The notes under the pieces were generated by a model, which did not search any database, was not told the DNA's origin, and saw nothing but the letters and a program-made list of their open reading frames with translations. Shown in pieces: positions 59,576 through 64,000 of a DNA stretch of 64,000 bases. Both the position numbers and the translations under genes were made by a program. The DNA is from IDS-8 sp040902105 (lineage in GTDB: Bacteria > Pseudomonadota > Gammaproteobacteria > Steroidobacterales > Woeseiaceae): the NCBI GenBank assembly GCA_040902105.1, contig JBBDXW010000001.1, positions 124,001-188,000 of the forward strand, read 5' to 3'. Numbering within the stretch: the stretch's first letter is position 1; every line of letters begins with the position of its first letter.

Positions 59576-61753
59576 TCAGGAAGCGCGCATTTTCCTCGTG
59601 TCGATGGTAGCCGATTCGATATCGACCTCGACGGTCGAGTCGTTTTCCGCCGCCGGCACGCTGATCGTGATCTCTTCGTTGGCAGTGTCGTCCAGTTTGC
59701 TCGTCGCGGCCGTGACGGGCATTTGAGCCGTGTCATCGGCGCCAGGCAGTTCGGCGCCGGATGCCGGCAAGAGGATGGTCTCATCGTCGCCTGACGCGAA
59801 AACGTCATCGGGCACCAATGGCGGACCCTCTTCGTTAACCGTGTCTGTGAGCGTATCGCCCATCTCGTCTTTGCCCATTTGCCTCGACAGCGCGCGCGCA
59901 GCTTTGGAGATTTCCGCGTTAAGCGCCTGTGTGGCAGTGAGTTCGTCCTCGTAATCCTGCTCCAGGACTTTATAGTCGACTTCCTTGCTCAGCGTGTATT
60001 CCTCCGACACGGTGTCGTCGTCCGCAGCATTAACCTGAATAGCTCTAAGGTCTTTGGTCGTGGCGTCTGAATTGTCCAACGACTGCCTTGTCGCATCGAC
60101 GATCATCGACAGATCGTATTCGCCGGTGTCGTCGTGGCTGGGCGGTGTTTCACTTACGAGGATGGTTGGTTCCGCTGTGCGGCGCGGTACGATGATGTCC
60201 GTCGTGCGGCCGTTCGTGTCGTCGTCTGCTGCAGACGAAAAATCCATGTCCAGACCGTTCTTGAATTTGCCGGAGTCGGAAAAGCCGAAGTCCTGGGCAA
60301 TGTCGATGTCGCCGCCGTATTGAAAGCCCGACCCGTCGTCGAGGTCCGCATCGAGACTTACCCTCCGGGCGACCGGAACCGCGCCCTGAGAGGGGAGACC
60401 CAGTACCGGCGCTACGTCCGTATCGTCGTTTTCGACAGGGTCGGTGCGGCGGCGCCCGAATGTATCGGCGGCGTCCGATTCGGGTCCGAGGCGTTCCTTC
60501 AGTCGGCGGCCGAATAACAACAGTCCGAGTATCAGCGCGATGCCGCTGCCGCCGAGCCAGGCAAGCCAGGACCACGAGTCGCGGGTTGCACCCTCGGTGC
60601 TCCGGACGCCTGGCATGCTTCGTGGGGAGACGGCATTTTCGATGTCCGTCGCGGGTATCGTTTCCGTGGGTACAGCGAAAGGCCGTGACGCAACGACTTC
60701 GCCGCCGGCATCGATGGGGGACACGAACGGGCTGTCCGAACCCAGCGATACATCGCCCGGTTGAGGTGCCGCGGTTCTTGCTTGCGACGGCGCGGAGGCG
60801 TCGGGCCGAACCTCTGCCGGGACCGTGCCGTGGTTCGCTTCCTGTGCGGCAGTTACGGGCGCCGGTGAGGTCGTATTGGAGCCGGGGATATAAGCGGAAT
60901 ACGCCCGTGCCACCGGCTCGGCCATGTTTGCCATATTGGCAACCGCCGGTTCGGCGGCAGGCGAAACCACATTGCCGGCGCTTTGCCCCGCCAGGATTGC
61001 GTCCGGGATAGCCAGCAAGGCGCCCGATCGCAGCAGATTCCTGTCGCCATCGATGAAAGCATCCGCGTTGGCGGCGAACAGGGCGTCGACTGCCTGCCAG
61101 ATTCCGACGGTCCGGCCCGAAATTCTTGCGGCGATGCCGGAAAGCGTATCCCCCGGTTGTACCCGATACGAAGCCGACGCCGCGATCGGCACCCGTGTAA
61201 CCGCTCGTATTGCGGCAGGTCTGTCGCGGCTTTCAGTTCGCGCAGGCAGAGCGGAGCGGCTTGCGGCAACCGGCTCGTCAGCCTGCTGCGACGGCGAAGC
61301 CGGGTCGACGAATAACCAATACTCGCGTCGGAGGTGTGCGGTGTAAGGACAATCCACTGTCAGCTGCAAGGTCACTAACGGCTCTTTGATCGCCGTATGT
61401 CCCGTAAGCCGTATCGCGCCATCGCTGACAGAGACCGCGGCATTGCCGATTGACGGCAGGCCGTTTGCAGCAATCCCGGGCTTGAGATAAATACAATAAT
61501 CGTGGATCTGTTCATTGGCATGCAGCGCGATCGCTACGCTCGCGCGCAACGGCTGGCCGAGCGTGGAGTGGACCTGGATATCGCCGAGTTCGAGGGCAAA
61601 TGCGGGACCTGCGAAGATGGCGCCGCCGCCGAGCGCCATCAGCGCCGGCAGCAGAGTCTTCGCGCCGGGCCGGTTTTCACCACGGCTGCGGTTGCTGTCG
61701 AATTTCTTCCTCGTGTCCTTGGCGATCTTGTTACATCGTGATGATGCGTTCAC
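59576..61753 (-). CDS. fimV: FimV/HubP-like polar pilus assembly protein
   Basis: 725 residues from GTG. Residues 1-55 include a signal segment (LMALGGGAIFAGPAFA). The N-terminal FimV domain starts LELGDIQVHSTLGQPLRA. The LysM domain is YRVQPGDTLSGIAARISGRT. A Pro/Ala-rich linker leads to one membrane span (WLAWLGGSGIALILGLLLFG, about 395-415) and a long acidic Asp/Glu-rich cytoplasmic part. FimV/HubP proteins organise the cell pole and type IV pili. I do not see the conserved C-terminal TPR (FimV_C) motif, so it may be a shortened variant; the symbol is by domain order. Confidence 0.82.
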   Translation of the reverse strand: MNASSRCNKIAKDTRKKFDSNRSRGENRPGAKTLLPALMALGGGAIFAGPAFALELGDIQVHSTLGQPLRASVAIALHANEQIHDYCIYLKPGIAANGLPSIGNAAVSVSDGAIRLTGHTAIKEPLVTLQLTVDCPYTAHLRREYWLFVDPASPSQQADEPVAASRSALPARTESRDRPAAIRAVTRVPIAASASYRVQPGDTLSGIAARISGRTVGIWQAVDALFAANADAFIDGDRNLLRSGALLAIPDAILAGQSAGNVVSPAAEPAVANMANMAEPVARAYSAYIPGSNTTSPAPVTAAQEANHGTVPAEVRPDASAPSQARTAAPQPGDVSLGSDSPFVSPIDAGGEVVASRPFAVPTETIPATDIENAVSPRSMPGVRSTEGATRDSWSWLAWLGGSGIALILGLLLFGRRLKERLGPESDAADTFGRRRTDPVENDDTDVAPVLGLPSQGAVPVARRVSLDADLDDGSGFQYGGDIDIAQDFGFSDSGKFKNGLDMDFSSAADDDTNGRTTDIIVPRRTAEPTILVSETPPSHDDTGEYDLSMIVDATRQSLDNSDATTKDLRAIQVNAADDDTVSEEYTLSKEVDYKVLEQDYEDELTATQALNAEISKAARALSRQMGKDEMGDTLTDTVNEEGPPLVPDDVFASGDDETILLPASGAELPGADDTAQMPVTAATSKLDDTANEEITISVPAAENDSTVEVDIESATIDTRKMRAS

Positions 61754-62015
61754 AGGTACGTTCTCCGCTTCGTCTGCCCCCGACCCGATGATTTATCTTT
61801 GCGCTGTCAGAAGCAGGGCTTCGAAGCCAGACAGATAAAAACGGTGTTCGCACGAGGTTAGAAGCGCTTGCACGTTCTGTAAACGGACCCATTCGAAGTT
61901 TCGGAATTTTGTCGCCGAGGACGAGCTTCAGAGCAGCGAATTTGTGACCCACGTCACAGGCCGTACGGCGGCTCCGATTGCGAACGCCGTAGCCAGCGCT
62001 ATTCACGCACATTCA

Positions 62016-62287
62016 AGGTTGGTGGTTGGCGAAGCCTCGCTCGGGGGGAGGGCTTTCCAGGAACGCCGTGTCGTTAGGTGCCTGCGCTAGGTGCCGGACT
62101 TGGATTTTTGGACATTTCGCAGTGGGTCGATTCAGATCGCGTGTCCAAATGAAATGTCCAAAAATCCAAGTCCGGCACCTAACGACGTGGGGGCTTCGCA
62201 AAAACATCCCTGTTTTTGACGATCCTGAAAAGCCCTCCCCCCAAGCAAGACTGCGCCGTTACCCGGTGCCGTTCATGAACGATGCGC
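62016..62287. repeat. Family D element (copy D2), interrupted
   Basis: GGTTGGTGGTTGGCGAAGCC, CGGGGGGAGGGCTTTCCAGG, and on the right GGGGGCTTCGCAAAAACATC and CCTGAAAAGCCCTCCCCCC match D1 at 37686-37902 closely. D2 contains a complete family B element (B4) between CGCCGTG and GGGGGCTTCG, where D1 has only a short spacer. Confidence 0.85.
62073..62183. repeat. Family B hairpin element (copy B4) nested in D2
   Basis: GTTAGGTGCC on the left and GGCACCTAAC on the right, an extra internal AGGTGCCGGACTTGGATTTT arm and its partner. The loop CAGTGGGTCGATTCAGATCG is the same as in B1. Confidence 0.9.
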
Positions 62288-62302
62288 GTCAGTGACAGGT
62301 GG

Positions 62303-64000
62303 CTACGACCCGATCGCGTCCAGTGTCGTCCGGGAGACGCCGGGTGATTCCTGCAGCACGACTTCCGGTTCGTGAACGTAATGGCCTTGCATGTAGTTCA
62401 CGCCAAGCTGGAACAGGACGGCCATGGCGTTTGCATTCTCGACTCGCTCGGCGATTGTTTCGATGTCGCGATGCTCGGCGGCTTCTGCGACCTGCCGGAT
62501 GCTTTCCTGCATGCCGGTATCGGTGGTCAGCGTATGCATCAGTTCGCCGTCGATCTTGACGTAGTCAGGGTGCAGGATGTCGAGGATCTGAAAGCGGTTT
62601 TTGTCGACGCCGTAGTGTTCCAGCGCGAAGCCAACGCCGAGGATCCGGAATTGCTCCACGACGTGTTTGGTCGGCTTGATGAATTTTGCCGCTTCCTGCT
62701 CGGGGATCTGGATGCAGATTTTTGCGGGTTCGACCTTTCTCTTGCCGAATTCCTTCTTCATCCACTCGATGAGTGAGGAGTCCTCCAGCGACTGGCGTGA
62801 CAAGCGCACAAACACGCGGTTCGCGTTGCTCTCGACACAAAAATCCATTGCCGCGGTGACGATCCAGCGATCGATGGTCTTCATGAGATTGTTACGCTCG
62901 GCGGCTGGCAGAAAATCGGACGGCAGAAGCGCATTGCCCTGTTCGTCGATCATGCGTACCAACAGGTCGTACATGCCGTCCGCATCGCTTCTCAAGCCCG
63001 CGATAGGGAGCTGCGCGAGCCTGAAGCGGTTCTCCATGAGCGCGGCCTTGATCATGCGGACCCAGATTGCATCGTATTTGCGCAGTCGCGTGTCGGCATC
63101 CGTCGATTCATTCAGGAAGACGCAATTGCCGCCGTTCTTCTTGCCCTGTCGCCGCGCTTCGGCGACGGCCACGATCAGTTCTTCGAGGCTCGAATAGACG
63201 CCGCTTACCGCGCAAATGCCGACCGTACAGGTCAGGTTCACGTTCCGGTCAGCCACCCTGAAATCGAATTCCTGAATGTGATCGACGAGCTGTTGTGCCC
63301 AGGCCTCGGCGTCGCGTTCGCTGCCGCGCTCGAGCAACGCCATGATAACCGTGCCCTCGAAGCGCCCCGCGACGTCACGCGGATTCATTTTCTTGCGAAT
63401 CTCCTCCGCCAGTTGCGACAGAACCTCTTCGGTCGGCAGTATGCCGATTACTTTGCAGAGTTCCGAAAAGTGATCCGGCTTGATATAGGCAAGGACGTGC
63501 AGTCCGGACTTTGGCTTTTTTTCAATGCGCTTTGTCAGTCGCTCGAGAAACTCGGAGCGGTGAAAGAAAAGCGTGGTCGGGTCCCGCTTAAGGGCCTCGT
63601 GCACGAGCTTGGTCGGTTCCTCGGCTTTTGCTTCCGGCGGGGAAATCCTGATCTGGACGTGCGGGCTGCCGTCGAAATCAGTGGGATGGAACTCCAGTTC
63701 CAGCGTGATGGACTCCTGCTGGCCGAGCCGGGCTTTGGCAATCAGTTTTTGTTCGGCGTCCCATTTGCCTTTTGTGGTTGCAACAATCGCTCCTTTGATG
63801 GCCGCCTGGCTCTCGGCGTCGAAATTATCCATCAATGGCAGGCCGGCAACTTCGTTCTTGTCGCGGACACGGAACAGCGTGAGCCATGCGACGTTGACGT
63901 CGGTGATGATGCCTTCCTGCACGTAGGCGATGGCCGTCGCCGAATCCTGCATGTAGTCGTTGAGCTGCCGCCGGTACTCGGTGGCCGAACTGATGGTTGA
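62303..64000 (-). CDS. fimX: FimX-like PAS-GGDEF-EAL protein with degenerate catalytic motifs (5' end cut)
   Basis: The frame is open to the right edge, so the N terminus (perhaps a receiver domain) is missing; the ATG at 63952 is internal. Visible are a PAS domain (SATAIAYVQEGIITDVNVAW), then a GGDEF-like domain whose signature reads GRFEGT in place of GGDEF. The EAL-like domain lacks the EAL triad and has HYGVDKNRFQIL and LHPDYVKIDGELM. As in FimX, it probably senses c-di-GMP rather than making or breaking it, controlling type IV pili. The fimV gene lies upstream on the other side of the repeats. Confidence 0.82.
   Translation of the reverse strand, partial: STISSATEYRRQLNDYMQDSATAIAYVQEGIITDVNVAWLTLFRVRDKNEVAGLPLMDNFDAESQAAIKGAIVATTKGKWDAEQKLIAKARLGQQESITLELEFHPTDFDGSPHVQIRISPPEAKAEEPTKLVHEALKRDPTTLFFHRSEFLERLTKRIEKKPKSGLHVLAYIKPDHFSELCKVIGILPTEEVLSQLAEEIRKKMNPRDVAGRFEGTVIMALLERGSERDAEAWAQQLVDHIQEFDFRVADRNVNLTCTVGICAVSGVYSSLEELIVAVAEARRQGKKNGGNCVFLNESTDADTRLRKYDAIWVRMIKAALMENRFRLAQLPIAGLRSDADGMYDLLVRMIDEQGNALLPSDFLPAAERNNLMKTIDRWIVTAAMDFCVESNANRVFVRLSRQSLEDSSLIEWMKKEFGKRKVEPAKICIQIPEQEAAKFIKPTKHVVEQFRILGVGFALEHYGVDKNRFQILDILHPDYVKIDGELMHTLTTDTGMQESIRQVAEAAEHRDIETIAERVENANAMAVLFQLGVNYMQGHYVHEPEVVLQESPGVSRTTLDAIGS

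Larger units (their letters stand above)
61754..62302. other. Repeat-filled interval between fimV and the FimX-like gene
   Basis: About 260 bp next to fimV hold its promoter region without other genes. The remaining part is a family D element (62016-62287) with a family B element nested in it (62073-62183). Short ORFs here are made of repeat sequence and are not genes. Confidence 0.7.

Noticed and set aside
62013..62295. Short ORFs inside the nested repeats near 62 kb (both strands)
   Set aside because: They are built from family B and D repeat sequence and similar peptides recur at other copies.

Overview
The window is GC-rich bacterial chromosome with dense, mostly single-copy housekeeping genes in gammaproteobacterial arrangements: nrdR-ribD-ribE-ribBA-ribH-nusB-thiL-pgpA, guaB-guaA-tadA, parE/parC, ettA, a long single-chain purL, and mltF. 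FimX-like and FimV-like type IV pilus proteins, an orphan T6SS-type FHA protein, a RimK operon and a rubrerythrin / Fe-S protein / DUF3501 cluster point to a free-living gammaproteobacterium. No species can be fixed from this sequence alone.

Layout. 1-6480: xseA (runs off the left edge) diverges from guaB-guaA-tadA, with mltF convergent. 7060-7149 is tRNA-Ser(CGA). A 15.7-kb island is inserted in its 3' end, with direct 15-bp att cores at 7136-7150 and 22866-22880. It has a P4-type integrase and an AlpA-like regulator at its right end. A long chain of overlapping minus-strand phage-like genes runs leftward: an initiator-like protein with iterons, two internal-virion-like proteins, a scaffold-like protein, a J-domain protein, a secreted protein and a small-terminase-like protein. 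A rightward operon of unknown genes starts at the left end. Between them sit a toxin-antitoxin pair and a DUF3800 gene. I find no capsid, portal or large-terminase gene, so the island looks like a phage satellite or a reduced prophage.

23206-32414: ferritin-like protein, a lipoprotein, the RimK / retropepsin-like protease / deacylase operon, a MaoC-CitE-Acs cluster, the orphan FHA protein and a DUF1820 protein. 32726-41327: purL, a DUF4145-like protein, a two-TM protein, ettA and a histone-deacetylase-family amidohydrolase. 41399-50387: glyA, nrdR, the riboflavin genes, nusB, thiL, pgpA and a Ser/Thr kinase fused to a cyclic-nucleotide-binding domain. 50482-51848 is a junction of decayed fragments (serine hydrolase, kinase N terminus, TPR). 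51902-64000: xseB, the rubrerythrin operon with a visible promoter and palindrome, parE, parC, the FimV-like protein, and a FimX-like protein that runs off the right edge.

Almost every larger intergenic gap outside the island contains one of at least five families of dispersed inverted-repeat elements (called A to E below). Some are nested in one another, and some abut or contain start codons (nusB, parC). These, together with the island, are the least conventional features of the window.
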